From Lampris incognitus (Eukaryota > Chordata > Actinopteri > Lampriformes > Lampridae): 64,000 nt of DNA. The translations under genes and the position numbers were made by a program. The notes below the pieces were generated by a model, which was not told the DNA's origin, made no database searches, and saw only the letters and a list, made by a program, of their open reading frames with translations. This document shows positions 12,501 through 23,274 of the stretch, piece by piece. The stretch covers positions 35,471,987 to 35,535,986 of the forward strand of contig NC_079222.1 in assembly GCF_029633865.1 (NCBI RefSeq), in the 5' to 3' direction. The stretch's first letter is position 1, and every line of letters starts with the position of its first letter.

Positions 12501-15307
12501 TGGTTCACGTGGTTGACTCACGTGAGGTGAGTAGTAGGGCTGTGTTAAATCGCATGATGTCTTGGCTTGTGTAGGTCCACTTTGAATGGCCACAGAAAAT
12601 ACTAGAAAACCAGCTGTAACAGAGGTTACTATTTGAATTTTTTTTGTTTTTTTGTTCATAAACTTGCTTCCATGAGCATGTGATGTCATGTCCCCTGTGA
12701 CTCCTGTGACTTCCTTCTCTCCTCTCAGTTCATCCAGCATCAACAAGCACTGGGAGGCCGAGCTGGCGGCGCTGAAGGGGAACAACGCCAAGCTGACGGC
12801 AGCGCTGCTGGAGTCCACAGCCAACGTCAAACAGTGGAAACAGCAACTGGCCGCCTACCAGGAGGAGGCCGAGAGGCTGCACAAACGGGTACCTCTAAGT
12901 GTCCGTCCAAATACAATGGCAAAACGCCACACATGAGACAATGAAAGAAGAAGAAAACTTACTTGTTTGTGTGTTGGTTTGACTCCCAGGTGACAGAGCT
13001 GGAGTGTGTGAGCAGTCAGACAACAGTGATCAAGTCTCAGAAGACAGAACTCAACCAAACAATAGAGGAGCTGGAGCAGGCATTAAAATCCAAAGAAGAG
13101 GTATGTTGGAATGGGGCTACAAATGTGTGTGTGTGTGTTTGTGCATGTGTGTGCGTGTGTATATATAGTATGTATTAGGGTGAATTTTCTTGCATGTTTA
13201 TTTGTTTAACTATTTTTTTGTCTGTACTTATTTGTAGGAACTGGAAAGGCTCAAGGCGGAGGTGGAAAGTGCCAACGATTTCCAGTCTCAGAAAGATTTG
13301 CTCACGCAGAAACTGCAGGTGAATTAAACACGGCGCCCGTAACCAACCCGAACCCAGCCCCCTGCCCCAAAACCTGAACTCAGGGCTGAAAATCAATGTT
13401 TGTACTCATCCAAAACTCTTGCTGCATGCTAAGTTCACTGCTACTACTACTGCTACGACAACTACTATTAGTACTACTACTACTTTCAGCCACTCCCGTT
13501 AGGGGGCGCCACATTGGATCATCCGTTTCCATCTCTTCCTGTCCTCTGCATCTTCCTCTGTCACACCAGCCACCTGCATGTCCTCCCTCACCACATCCAT
13601 AAACCTCCTCTTTGGCCTTCCTCTTCTCCTCTTCCCTGGCAGCTCCATATTCAGCATCCTTCTCCCAGTATACCCAGCATCTCTCCTCCACACATGTCCA
13701 AACCATCTCAATCTTGCCTCTCTTGCTTTGTCTCCAAACCATCCAACCTGAGCGGTCTCTCTAATATACTCTTTCCTCATCCTGTTCTTCTTCATCACTC
13801 CCAATGAAAATCTTAGCTGCATGTTGAGGGTATAATGACGTTATATTGTGATAATATGGGGCAGTTAATGAGAGAAACATCGGCGCCATAACAGCAGGAA
13901 AAGTAGGAGCACCTGCCCGAGTCACTGACTACAATTATTACACAAGTGACCCTTTTAAGGTCCTTATCAAAATTAAGACAAAAGATTACTCGTTTAAAGG
14001 AAAAATGTTCTTTCATATTTCAGTTAACATGCAGTAGAGCCCATTATTCTCACCACACTGCTTTGAATAAAAAAAAAAGATCATCGTGCTGCCCTCTCTT
14101 GGTAGAGATGTTCATCCCTGCTGCACCGCAGACACCACCTCGGTTGGTGATGGAGTGACAGGGTTTGAAGTCATCTGATGTTTCAGCCTGTGATTAATCT
14201 TTTTATAGATGCAAACACCTTCTCCTACCTCTTTTTCTGCCCCACAAACCGTCACTTTTGAAAAGTATGTATGTACTGGGCAGAGACGAGCTGAAACCAT
14301 GCAATATTATACCCCTTATCGCAGAACTGGTCTTCCAAATCTGGCTCTTCACAAGTCCTTACAGTGACTTACCCCTCGGTTTCATAGAAGCCACGGGTTG
14401 AATCTGTGTTGCGGACATGTCAGTTTTGGTGTGGAAATTTAAGTATCAGGACCATTTCACAGTCAGATATGCTGAGAAGGGTCATCCAGATGGTGTGGCG
14501 GTCTATTCCGTTGCCTACCAACACAGGGATCGCCAGTTCAATCCCCGTGTTGCCTCCAGCTTGGTCGGGCGTCCCTACAGACACAATTGGCTGTGTCTGC
14601 GGGTGGGAAGCTGGATGTGGGTATGTGTCCTGGTCGCTGCACTTAGCGCCTCCTCTGGGCGGTTGGGGTGCCTGTTCGGGGGGGGGGGCTGGGGGGAATA
14701 GCGTGATCCTCCCACGCGCTACGCCCCCTGGTGAAATGCCGCACTGTCAGATGAAAAGAAGCAGCTGGCGACTCCACATGTATCGGAGGAGGCATGTGGT
14801 GGTCTGCAGCCCTCCCCGGATTGGCGGAGGGGGTGGAGCAGCGACCAGGACGGCTCAGAAGAGTGGGGTAATTGGCCGGATACAATTGGGGAGAAAAAGA
14901 GGTAAAAAAAAATAAATGCTGAGAATTATTTTTGTTTTTCTCATCTTTTCTATGAAAAAAGAAAAACTTTGCAGATACCAGATAAATACAAGATGTTGTT
15001 GCCCGTCAGTCGGTGGCAGATGTTGGAAAGTTCTTCGAAAGCAGCGGGGGGGGGGGGGGGTTCATGTGTTTGCTCATCTAAACGACATATAAATAGCCTG
15101 TGTACTGTTTTCTCCTAGGACACGGAGTCGAGAAACCAGACGTTGGAAGCGCAGCTGAGTGAGCTGGAGCAGCGTTTAGAAAGCAACCAAGCGGAGCGAG
15201 AAGCCTTTCGCAAGAGCCTGCGCTCCCTGCTGGAGCTGCTGGACAGCAAAATTTTTGAGCTGACCGAGCTTCGTGACACTTTGGTCAAGCTCATCGAGGG
15301 CAGTTAG
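4215..15307 (+). CDS. homer1: homer1, Homer scaffold protein 1 (3' seven coding exons; gene starts before the window)
   Basis: Homer proteins are postsynaptic scaffolds: the EVH1 domain binds proline-rich motifs in group I mGluRs, Shank and IP3 receptors, and the C-terminal coiled coil tetramerises the long forms. Seven exons join in phase (132, 93, 143, 160, 111, 81 and 189 bp) to give 302 residues and a TAG at 15305-15307. The order is: end of EVH1 ([11 protein letters not shown]..., [17 protein letters not shown]), the basic helix [17 protein letters not shown], the [19 protein letters not shown] linker typical of Homer1, then a heptad-rich coiled coil beginning [10 protein letters not shown] and ending [17 protein letters not shown]. 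The linker separates it from homer2 and homer3. The family length is about 354-366 residues, so roughly the first 50 residues lie to the left of the window. All seven acceptors are AG and all six donors GT. The gene is convergent with jmy. The family and paralogue assignments rest on recalled protein sequence. Confidence 0.95.
4568..4660 (+). CDS. homer1: homer1 exon: end of EVH1 and following basic helix
   Basis: 31 codons starting [18 protein letters not shown] and ending LTSTPSQ, phase 0. The acceptor TTAG at 4564-4567 is chosen because it keeps the frame. A second AG seven bases downstream (ending at 4574) would shift the frame and drop conserved residues. The donor is GTAATT. Confidence 0.95.
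5064..5498 (+). mobile_element. tRNA-derived SINE, family A, with target duplication
   Basis: About 435 bp. The head has an A-box-like GGGTAGCC region and a B-box-like GGTTTGAATCC, then a shared body (GGCTTGGTCGGGCGTCCC ... CACATGTATCGGAGGAGGCA) and a purine/A-rich end (GGGAAGAAAAAGG). TAAAAACAAGCTGT occurs perfectly at 5050-5063 and 5499-5512, fixing both ends as a retroposition. It sits in a homer1 intron. Confidence 0.85.
6541..6680. repeat. (CA)n followed by (CATA)n microsatellite
   Basis: CA dinucleotides to about 6594, then ACAT tetranucleotides to about 6678. The long frames on both strands are artefacts. Confidence 0.98.
6685..8100 (+). mobile_element. LINE with restriction-like endonuclease end (R4/Rex6-like), degraded
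   Basis: The last 138-codon frame (7683-8099) contains a PD...D-type restriction-like endonuclease pattern (PDIVVV at about 7776, VIDVA at about 7818) and ends [17 protein letters not shown], as I recall from Rex6/Dong-type elements. Upstream pieces ([16 protein letters not shown], then [17 protein letters not shown] in another frame) are RT remnants. Clade is tentative. It is unusual in having a 38-bp segment duplicated at 6704-6741 and 7655-7692. Confidence 0.7.
8101..9448. other. homer1 intron, nothing recognised
   Basis: Unique-looking sequence between the LINE and the SINE. Open frames are short and lack similarity. Confidence 0.6.
9449..9868 (+). mobile_element. tRNA-derived SINE, family A
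   Basis: Same order of head, body and A-rich tail as 5064-5498. The B-box equivalent is AGTTCAAATCC at 9504. The middle is deleted around 9668. It ends about 70 bp before a homer1 exon. Confidence 0.8.
9936..10078 (+). CDS. homer1: homer1 exon: Homer1-type linker
   Basis: 143 bp, phase 0 to phase 2, encoding [20 protein letters not shown] and on to ALPLSH. This linker identifies the paralogue as homer1. The donor is GTAAGA. Reading straight through the donor gives one arginine codon and then TAA, so a Homer1a-like short form made by intronic termination would end here. Confidence 0.95.
10235..10930 (-). mobile_element. 5S rRNA-derived SINE (SINE3-type), interrupted
   Basis: At 10888-10841 on - the sequence reads GAAGCTAAGCAGGTACGGGC, then TAGTACTTGGATGGGAGACC: the internal promoter half of 5S rRNA. 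Downstream comes the fish SINE body, ending AGCGCTATATAAATG near 10245. The body is split by an L2-derived piece at 10468-10628. Confidence 0.8.
10468..10628 (+). mobile_element. Miniature L2 derivative inserted in the 5S SINE
   Basis: The first 60 bp (CAGTCTCTGAACTCCAGGAC) match the internal L2 coding region at 45052-45110. The end (GGGCTATACAAATAAAATTG plus ACTTGACG) is an L2-type 3' tail. So it is an internally deleted, non-coding copy. Confidence 0.65.
10960..11821. other. homer1 intron, unique, possible conserved noncoding stretch
   Basis: No repeat is recognised. 11195-11440 is dense in homeodomain-type ATTA/TAAT words and lacks decay patterns. It could be regulatory, but sequence alone does not show it. 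Confidence 0.35.
11822..12110 (+). mobile_element. Older, degraded relative of the tRNA-promoter TRIM
   Basis: The order matches the TRIM at 44172-44602: an LTR-like unit (about 11823-11950) with a tRNA-like A box region (TTGACTGGTTAG) and an exact B box GGTTCGATTCC at 11913-11923, ending ...CCCTGAATTCCCGCTTCA; a PBS-like TGATGGCGGTGGTGGGAT at 11952-11969; an interior with GCGCTC-AGAGGCATGAGGGAGCTGGTATGC that aligns to the other interior; a purine tract (AAGAAGGAG, 12030-12038); then TGTAAC starting a 3' LTR that breaks off near 12110. It lies in the homer1 intron before the exon at 12729. Confidence 0.65.
12115..12386. repeat. Large foldback built from the same LTR-like unit
   Basis: Two inverted arms of about 115 bp (12115-12229 and about 12268-12386), nearly identical apart from a few substitutions, each holding the TGTAGACTCGCTAGCCCTTGG segment of the LTR at 11832. 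The centre contains one copy of the B-box region on the - strand. The transcript could form a very stable hairpin. Confidence 0.8.
12729..12888 (+). CDS. homer1: homer1 exon: start of the coiled coil
   Basis: 160 bp. The first base completes a serine codon begun in the previous exon. It encodes [18 protein letters not shown] through AERLHKR, nearly identical to mammalian Homer1. Acceptor CTCTCAG, donor GTACCT. Confidence 0.96.
12990..13100 (+). CDS. homer1: homer1 exon: coiled coil
   Basis: 37 codons, phase 0, beginning [10 protein letters not shown] and ending LKSKEE with heptad-spaced L/I/V. Acceptor CCCAG, donor GTATGT. Confidence 0.95.
13238..13318 (+). CDS. homer1: homer1 exon: coiled coil
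   Basis: 27 codons, phase 0, [15 protein letters not shown] to LTQKLQ. Acceptor TTGTAG, donor GTGAAT (a weaker donor than its neighbours). Confidence 0.94.
13437..13822 (-). mobile_element. RTE-type LINE 3' fragment
   Basis: - frame ...[57 protein letters not shown]. The 3' end is marked by a TAG-type triplet tail (seen as CTA repeats at 13439-13485). It lies in the homer1 intron after the exon at 13238-13318. Confidence 0.8.
14479..14915 (+). mobile_element. tRNA-derived SINE, family A, with target duplication
   Basis: Full-length copy flanked by ATGCTGAGAA at 14469-14478 and 14916-14925. It creates a 169-codon open frame (14406-14915) that is not a gene. Confidence 0.85.
15119..15307 (+). 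CDS. homer1: homer1 terminal coding exon
   Basis: 62 codons plus TAG. It starts [18 protein letters not shown] and ends with the tetramerising segment ...[19 protein letters not shown], last residues IEGS. The acceptor is CTCCTAG. Confidence 0.95.
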   Translation, partial: DTESRNQTLEAQLSELEQRLESNQAEREAFRKSLRSLLELLDSKIFELTELRDTLVKLIEGS

Positions 15308-17029
15308 AGGGAAGATACGCACGGACATACGCATACAGACACACACAAGCACACTCAAAAAAAACACTGCCCCCATCACCACCATCACGCCATGGCAATG
15401 CAATGTGTCCTCAGCGGCACTCGACAACCACAGGATCCACCTGCGTACTGCATGTCGGCACTCACACTTCCATCATCATACAAACAACTTGAATCTTATT
15501 TCAACACGTGCTACACACATAACCAAGTATGTTTACACACGACTTTATGCATAACGCTACACATTTTTCTACATCTATATATTGATATTTAGATCAGTAC
15601 ACGTTTACAAGAGCCTGCTAAAGAGGCTTTGCTTGGACCATGCCTTCCCTCCAACCCTCTGGGATACTCTTGACTCTCTGACAGCAGATAAACTCCTGTT
15701 GTACTCTGAATGATCTATTTTTGTCACCTCTTTCTGATTAGCATTCCATTTGAGAGGAGTTTTTTTTTTTCTTTCTTTCCTTGAATTATGAAAACTGTTC
15801 AGAGGACTTACTCCTCTGAGTTTCGCTTTAATGCATTCTTCAGTCACCGGGTGACGGTGATTGTTAATGTCCACCCCCCCCTTTATTTTTCTCCTCACAT
15901 TCAGGATGGCTACCATCTCTTGCATTGGTAAAACATGTCAATAGGGATGTCTCGTCAGCCAGTCGAGTCAGACGAGACTCGACCGGAGTCGGGTCAAGCT
16001 TCTATCGGACTAAGAAAAATTAATTTTGCTATTTGAACCTAAGACTGTGACAGTGGAGTCGAATGTCACGACAAGCCGGCTTCCTCTACTCATGTTCGCT
16101 TTGACGTTGATCCACTGATGGATTACAAAACGTGACCGGGGGAAGGACATCCTTATCTTCTACCATAAATGAGCAATACAAAAAAAAAGGAGCATCAGAA
16201 GAAGTAAAACACTTTTCAGCATCACTTTCAGGTAATTTTCTCCTCTCTTGGATAAATGTATAACACGAGTTCAGACCATGACTAAGGTGGGATTTTACTC
16301 AGCTGTGGAACAGTCTTTCTTTCTATACACTTTTTTTATGAATATTAATATAACAGAATTCATAGTGCACTTGTAAAAATGGAATTGTGTGTATGGGTGA
16401 ATTGGTAAAAGATTATTTTAATTTCTCTCCCCTCTTGTTTTTGTTGCAACTTGAAATGCAATGATTGAATCCTATGTTTTTGTTAACTTATTACTGATAA
16501 AATAACTTGTCATTGAAGATACTATTATTATCGAGGTTGTTTCAAGCAAAAGATGTTTTTCTTTCTTTATATATCGTTTTTCTCTTAAATCTTTTTCATG
16601 TCTGATATGTGGGTGTTAAGGTAGTTTTTTTTCTAGTTTTGGAAGAACTGGCAATATTTTTGAACTATTTATCAAAGGATATGAAAGTAGAGAGGCACTT
16701 GTATAGCAGGCGATATCAGGCTGAATTTGCAGAGAAACTTTCTTTTGCCAAATATGTTTTCCTGTACAGATATGAATTTTGCTGATTTTTGCCTTTGGTA
16801 CAAAAATGCATCAATGGTAGCTAACTGCGGTACTTTTTGTGGGATTTCCTATTGCCAAAAATTCTGTGATGTAAGAATATAATATGTATACCTGAAGAAC
16901 ACTATTTAAGGGCTTGTTGTTAGTTCTGTTACTTTTTGGAGACTTGAATGGGTTAAAGCAGTGACTTTGTCGCTTTTGAATTTATGAATCAAAACAATAC
17001 CGCTTGAAATGGATTAACATTTGAATAAA
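15308..17029 (+). other. homer1: homer1 3'UTR with candidate poly(A) signal
   Basis: About 1.7 kb of AT-rich sequence without recognised repeats or coding frames follows the stop codon. A canonical AATAAA lies at 17024-17029 and another at 17100-17105. Which one is used cannot be seen from the sequence. Confidence 0.6.
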
Positions 17030-17309
17030 ACTTTAAATGTTGATTATACCACATGCTTAAACACAATTGTAATTTTGGGTTTATAGTAAAAGAAATACAA
17101 ATAAAAACGCTAAATTTGTCTTTTTTTCCCCCAGCGTTGACTTTGTTGACACCAAAGTCACCTGTTTTCTAGTCCTGCAGCACTTTTGACACTTTCGTAA
17201 AACTCAGCACAGGTTTGCAGAACACCTTTACTCATGTTTGTCGCGTACATCCAGTCTGGCTTGTCATGGGGCAAATAAAAGACACCATGCACCAATGTGA
17301 ATTCAAACA

Positions 17310-18065
17310 CCTCTCATCTCATCTCATCATCAGCCGCTTCTCCGGGGTCGGGTCACGGTGGCAGCAAGCTAAGTAGGGCCCTCCAGACGTCCCTCTCCCC
17401 AGCAACGCCCTCCAGCTCCTCATGGGGGATCCCAAGGCGTTCCTAGGCCAGATTGGACATGTAGTCCCTCCAGCGAGTTCTGGGTCTACCCCGGAGTCTC
17501 CTCCAAGTTGGATGTGCCCGGAAAACCTCCAAAGCAAGGCACCCAGGAGGCATCCTAATCAGATGCCCGAACCACCTCAACTGGCTCCTTTCAACGCGAA
17601 GGAGCAGCGGCTCTACACCGAGCTCCCTCCGGATGTCCGAGCTCCTCACTCCATCTCTAAGGCTGAGCCCAGACACCCTACGGAGGAAACTAATTTCAGC
17701 CGCTTGTATCCGCGATCTCACCCTTTCGGTCACTACCCAAAGCTCATGACCATAGGTGAGGGTTGGAACGAAGACTGACTGGTAAATTGAGAGCTTTGCC
17801 TTCCGGCTCAGCTCCATCTACACCACAACAGTCCGGTGCAACGTCCGCATTACTGCTGATGCTGCACCAATCATCCTATCAATCTCCCGCTCCATCCTAC
17901 CCTCACTCATGAAGAAGACCCCGAGGTACTTGAACTCCTTCACTTGAGGCAACAACTCATCCCCAACCCGGAAGAAGCAATGCACCATTTTCTGGTAGAG
18001 AACCACGGCCCCAGACTTGGAGGAGCTGACTCTCATCCCGGCCATTTCACACTCAGCTGCAAACC
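17310..18065 (-). mobile_element. LINE reverse-transcriptase 3' fragment between homer1 and jmy
   Basis: - frames encode [80 protein letters not shown] and [15 protein letters not shown]. The end carries a CATCT/CATCA short-repeat tail (17314-17332). Same family as 56350-57470; clade not assigned with confidence. It lies between the two convergent 3' ends. Confidence 0.85.
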
Positions 18066-18121
18066 ACCATTCAAACTATTGAATTCAAACAACAACGCAG
18101 GAATACATTTTGGTACTTTGC

Positions 18122-21100
18122 TTTATTTTGAATGGAAAAATGAAGCTGGCATATAGAAAAGCTCATAGGAATGTAATGGTAGGAAAAGGTTTTTAAAATG
18201 CCACAAAAATAAGACTTTTACAAAGTAACATTTGATGGTATTGCTTTAAAAATTCTTATCCAATTTCTTAAAATATGAAGTTCTTCATAAATACATCAAG
18301 GTCTTTAAGCATGCAGGTATATTGTCGGGATTTACACTTCATTACATTGTAGTGGATATGAATAATTTCAGCTTTACAAATTATTGCACTTCACTCTGCG
18401 ACGGGCGTGTTGTGTTGAAGCCACTCACGCGCAAAAGGCCGAACAAGTGTTGAACTGAGACAGCGAAGATAAATCAGGGTTTGGATTTTTTTTTTTTTTA
18501 AATGTCTCACAAACATTGGTTAATAGAAATACCTGACACAACAGGCCCAAGTAACTCGAGAATCAAGAGAGCAGTGGCCGGGCAGCTGGTTAGCTGTTAA
18601 ACCCTGCTGTCGTCTGACAGGTCTGCAGACCGTCACTATGGTTACTGCGCGTGAACAATCAGACCGGCTGTAACAAATCATCACCCTGCAGCGGAAATCA
18701 TCACGTCCGCATGCTGCGTGCAGTGCACGTGAACAGTAAACATTTGCTGAGATATCGCAGAAACACGTTAACACGAAGACTGGCCAACAGAAAGACTCGA
18801 CAGCAGTCGTGAGGTCCACGCGGACTTATTCGTGATGTTCAGTGCAAGAGGACTTTTCTTATCGGACAGGAAACAGAGCAAGTTTTCAGTTTTTGTTTTT
18901 TTTTCAATTGGAGATAGGTATATCTACAGGGTTGACACAACTCACGCGCACACAACTGACTTGAATTCACATGAGATATAAAAAACTAAACGCCTCCAGT
19001 TAAAGGTGCCATGTGTAATTCTGCAGCTTTCGTGACGCTTTGTGTGACTAGCAAACACCAGCTGCTGAATCCTTGCAATTGACACAAATTAAAGAACTCC
19101 CCCCCCCAGATTTCTGCAAAACAAAACAAAGCAAAACAGAAGAAAAACCTGGGATGAGTTGTTTTTGTTGTCATCTCACACCCTGCCCCCCCCCCCCCCC
19201 CATAGACTTGGACTAGCAGTTGTCAGCAAAGCGTGCAGCTATCACAGTGAATGGAGTCCACCGAGGGCATTCAAACACTCACGTGTCTGCAAAGGCGTAT
19301 CAGCTACCCTTTTTACCCCAGCTCGTTCCCCTTATTGGCGTCGATTTATACACAATTCAATGACAAGAGTCGGGATCCAAGTAGAATTACACATAGCACT
19401 TCCAAATTAAAAAAGGACTTGTATTGATCTCCCCCCCCCCCTTGGAAAAAAAAACAAGGCTGTGGAAAGAAATACTCTGGCTAAAATGACTGTAGAAAGT
19501 CTAAACAACTATTTGAAAAAAAAAGAAAAAAAAAAAGGTGAAAGAAACCAAACACAAAAATGTGATTATGTAAGAAAACCATAATAATATATGACCTCCA
19601 ATGCTTTCGGGCCTGCACAGCTGCGTTTTGCTTCTTTCACCAGCAGAGGGCGCTGATACGCTCGAAAGACTCCTCAACTGAGAAACAGACTACATAGTAA
19701 CATACTGAGCAACCCAGCCAGTGGGTTTCAGTACACAGGCGTCTCCAGACTTTTGTGTCAATTATATTCCGAAATGTGTATGCTAATAACGTGTACTTAT
19801 GCATTTCAACATGTCAAAAGGGGGCTGGCCTGGCCCTCCCATACAGGACCCTGTAAAGCTGTTAAAGACCCCATGAAGTAGGGAAATACCTTACTATAGC
19901 ACACAAAGAGTAAACACTTCACAGTGATCTTGAAAAGGATGATGAGCATACAGATTGTTTTGTTTTTTTTCATAGAAGCAACACATCAACACTGCACATT
20001 TGTCATTTTTTGCAAATATTGTGTTCAGCTTTACAAGCACGATGAGTTATTGGGAGCTCTTCAGCTGATTACCCATGTAATTTAATTTACTGAACTAGTG
20101 ACGTCTAAGGAGAAATTGACTTCAACTTCAGAGGCATTCACAGGGGTCAGCACAGTTTGACCCCCTGCTCATCTTCATCAAATCTACAAGGCAGGCAAAA
20201 CTTCATCACTTAAAGTCTTTCCAAGTTCAAGGGTATAGACTTACTTCATGGGGTCTTCGATATTATTCCAAGACCCTTTTCATACTTGGAATTAACGTGT
20301 GAGCCAGTAAGACCACGTCTACAAGAAAACTGTGTTACATCTGTAAATGTACCAAGTAAACATTGAAGGCATGATTACCCAAACCCGGTGGTCGGAGACT
20401 CGTTTGGCCACAGGAACGGCAAAGTATAAATTACAATAAAGCACACAGAACAATGAAAAAAATACCACTTAGAGCCAACCAAGAGTCATACACCAGTCGA
20501 GACAGGTGTCTCACAACTTGGTTATACACTGTTTTTCAAAAATAGATTGTCAAGTTACTTTAAAAGAGGGTTTACTGTCATTTCAAAGGCTGTAAATAAC
20601 ATGGGAGAAAGTAATGTGTGTGAGAATCTGTTGTTATCCCCAATGGAAAGTGGACTCATATCATTTTTGTAAGCTCGAGTCATGTCAGGCCGCCGTTCAG
20701 AAACCAGGTGTGTGCACGATCGCTTCATGTCATTTGTATAAAGTGGCACCGTGAGTTGAAAGGTTGATCCCAACCAGCTAGCAGCTCCGGTAATGAGCGA
20801 AGTGTCATCAGGAAAACATTTATGATATGAAATCTACCCACAGTCATATTGTGGAAGATGCCAGAAAGTCAACCGACAGATTTAAACTAGTCTTTATATG
20901 ATTGAACGTGTGCTGGTCCCAAAACCTTCTCAGTACGCTGCCATTGGTTGAGGATTCTGACTCATCAGACAACTTGTAGAGTTACAGCACGACAGGCCAA
21001 TTTAACTATTTAAGTGTGCTTGCATTCAACAGCAGCTCAACCCCTCCTCACTAAGCAAGATACCTTAATTCCCAGACACTATCTTCACCTCTAAGGTCCC

Positions 21101-22960
21101 ATTTTATCGCAGATTTTATGTCTTAAATCGACATACATTTCATGAGTCAAAACATTTTAGAGTAATCCGCTTTGGGTACTGTAATTAAACTAAGCAGCGA
21201 CATCCTTCAAGCAGTAGATCAGGCTGAAAGGTCAATTGTTTTCTCTTTAGATCTCACTGCTGCCTGAGGGATCGTTGGAACATTTAATTTTAACTGACTA
21301 CCTTTAAGATCTGGGTCAGCATCTACAACACACCCATCATCTGGTTCAGCTCACACTCCTCACACAAAACCCTGTCACAGTACAAAACTTCTTCAACACA
21401 CATTAAAAGAGGAGCTCCTCAAGGTTCATTTCTAGAGCATAACCTGTTTTCAGATTCCTCGCTCTCAACCTGGCAGTATCAAATTCTTCGCCGCAAACTA
21501 ACAACATAAGGATAACTGACCCCCCCCTTTTCTCCCCCTTTGTATCTGGCCAATTACACCACTCTTCCGAGCCGTTGCGGTCTCTGCCCCCCCTGCCAAT
21601 CTGGGAAGGGCTGCAGACTACCACATGCCTCCTCCGATACATGTGGAGTCACCAGCCACTTCTTTTCACCTGACAGCGAGGAGTTTTGCCAGGGGGACGT
21701 AGCACATGGGAGGATCATGGTATTCCCCCCAGTTTCCCCTTCCCCCCCTTCGAACAGGCACTCCGACCGACCAGAGGAGGTGTTAGTGCAGCAACCAGGA
21801 CACATACCCACGTCCGGCCTCCCACCCATAGACATGGCCAATTGTGTCTGTAGGGACGCCCGACCAAGCCGGAGGTAGCACGGGGATTCGAACCAGAGAT
21901 CCCCGTGTTGGTAGGCGACTGAATAGGCCGCTGCACTACCCGGACGCCCTATCTGAACTTATTTTTAAGTTAATATAGTCAGGCAAGAATCAAAGATAAA
22001 AAAAAGGTATATTTTTGATCCTTGTATGGAGTATTTAATGTGTTGGCTGCAGAGGTAGACAGTATAAACTATAATCATAACACGCTGGCATTGACTGATT
22101 TATGAAACTGTATTGGCCATAGGATTTTTTTCAGAATCACATTTTTATGTCATCCCACAGGTATAATTTTTAAATGGTCTCACAACTCTAAGTGTGTCAA
22201 ATAAATAGCTTTTAAAATATATTAGTTTGTGTGTTTATTTAAAAATGTAAAAAAAAAAAAATAATCAAAAGTTTTGTCAAATACACAAAATACTAATTTA
22301 GAGCCAGTATTTTTCCCTTGGGTCCTAAAACTGTAACAATGCATTACCCAAAACCAAGGTAAACAAAACCATTCAATTTGTGAGATATTCCACCCCTTGT
22401 TGAGCATGTGCCGAATTAAGAATGACGGAAATTTTGAAGTCCTGTATCTATTGTGTACCTTTTTATGAACTTGTATGCCTGAAATCTACAGTACATTAAG
22501 GTTCAATATAGTAATATGTGTATTTTCATGTGTACTGTAACAGCATTCATTCATGACCTGAGTCTAGAGGTTTGGTCACCATCAGTGGAGAGGATGTAAA
22601 AACAGAACGTGTCAACCACCCCACACTAAAAACAAACCCATCGCTGCAAGCTACAGGGTAACTCTCAGTCTCAGAGCGTCATAGTAAAAGGTAAAAAGTG
22701 AGTCTTGTGTCCTCGGAAACGATGCCAGTGGATCAACAGAGAAGTCAGAGTAAAAGGATTTATCTTGTCACGCGAGATGCAGATGTAAGAAAAACTTGTC
22801 CCAGCCTGTTCTGATGCTATAAAATGAAGGACTTATGTTCGAACCACGACAAGGTGTCTTACATGAGTCTAATTCATCCACTGGACAGGAACCTTTTTGT
22901 TTCGTTTGACTTTCCAGGTGAGTGAGTGTGTCTCTACTATGTATACTTCTACTACCACAA
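18122..22960 (-). other. jmy: probable jmy 3'UTR
   Basis: About 4.8 kb downstream of the jmy stop with no other gene. On the - strand AATAAA hexamers occur at 22239-22234 (short form) and 18127-18122 (long form). Mammalian JMY mRNAs have multi-kilobase 3'UTRs, so the distal site is plausible. A SINE at 21521-21949 and several homopolymer runs (poly-C near 19188 and 19431) lie inside. The extent is inference. Confidence 0.4.
21521..21949 (-). mobile_element. tRNA-derived SINE, family A
   Basis: Full-length copy in the - orientation. The B box GGTTCGAATCC is on - at about 21894-21884 and the head ends at 21949. It lies inside the probable jmy 3'UTR, in the same orientation as jmy. Confidence 0.85.
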
Positions 22961-23274
22961 CTAGTTTTCCCAGTCAGTGCATGGGAGGCCCTCATCCTCA
23001 GACTCTGACTCCGGTGAAGCCTCCTTGATTCTTCTTAGAGCCTCGTGAATGCTGCGGGTCAGGGCATCGGCAGAATGGGGGAAGCCCTTGGTATGGCACT
23101 GCTTGTCAGGCCGGGTTCGCACCTTCTTCAGCTTGACACCTTGCCGGATCTGGGCGAGGATGTTGTTGCTGTCATCATCATCTGGGTCAGGGGCTAGTAC
23201 CCGGAGCTCAGCCTTTCTTAGGTGGAAACTGCCACGTTTCAAAGAAGCTAGCACCTCATCCATGGGTGAACTCG
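22961..23274 (-). CDS. jmy: jmy exon 10 (WH2, connector and acidic tail)
   Basis: 314 bp ending in TAG at 22963-22961. It encodes WH2 motifs two and three, the connector helix [19 protein letters not shown] and the acidic Arp2/3-binding tail with the conserved tryptophan in CTDWEN. The acceptor is TTCACAG. Confidence 0.96.

Noticed and set aside
14406..14915. 169-codon open frame
   Set aside because: It is contained almost entirely in a SINE A copy; the same frame recurs in other copies of the repeat.
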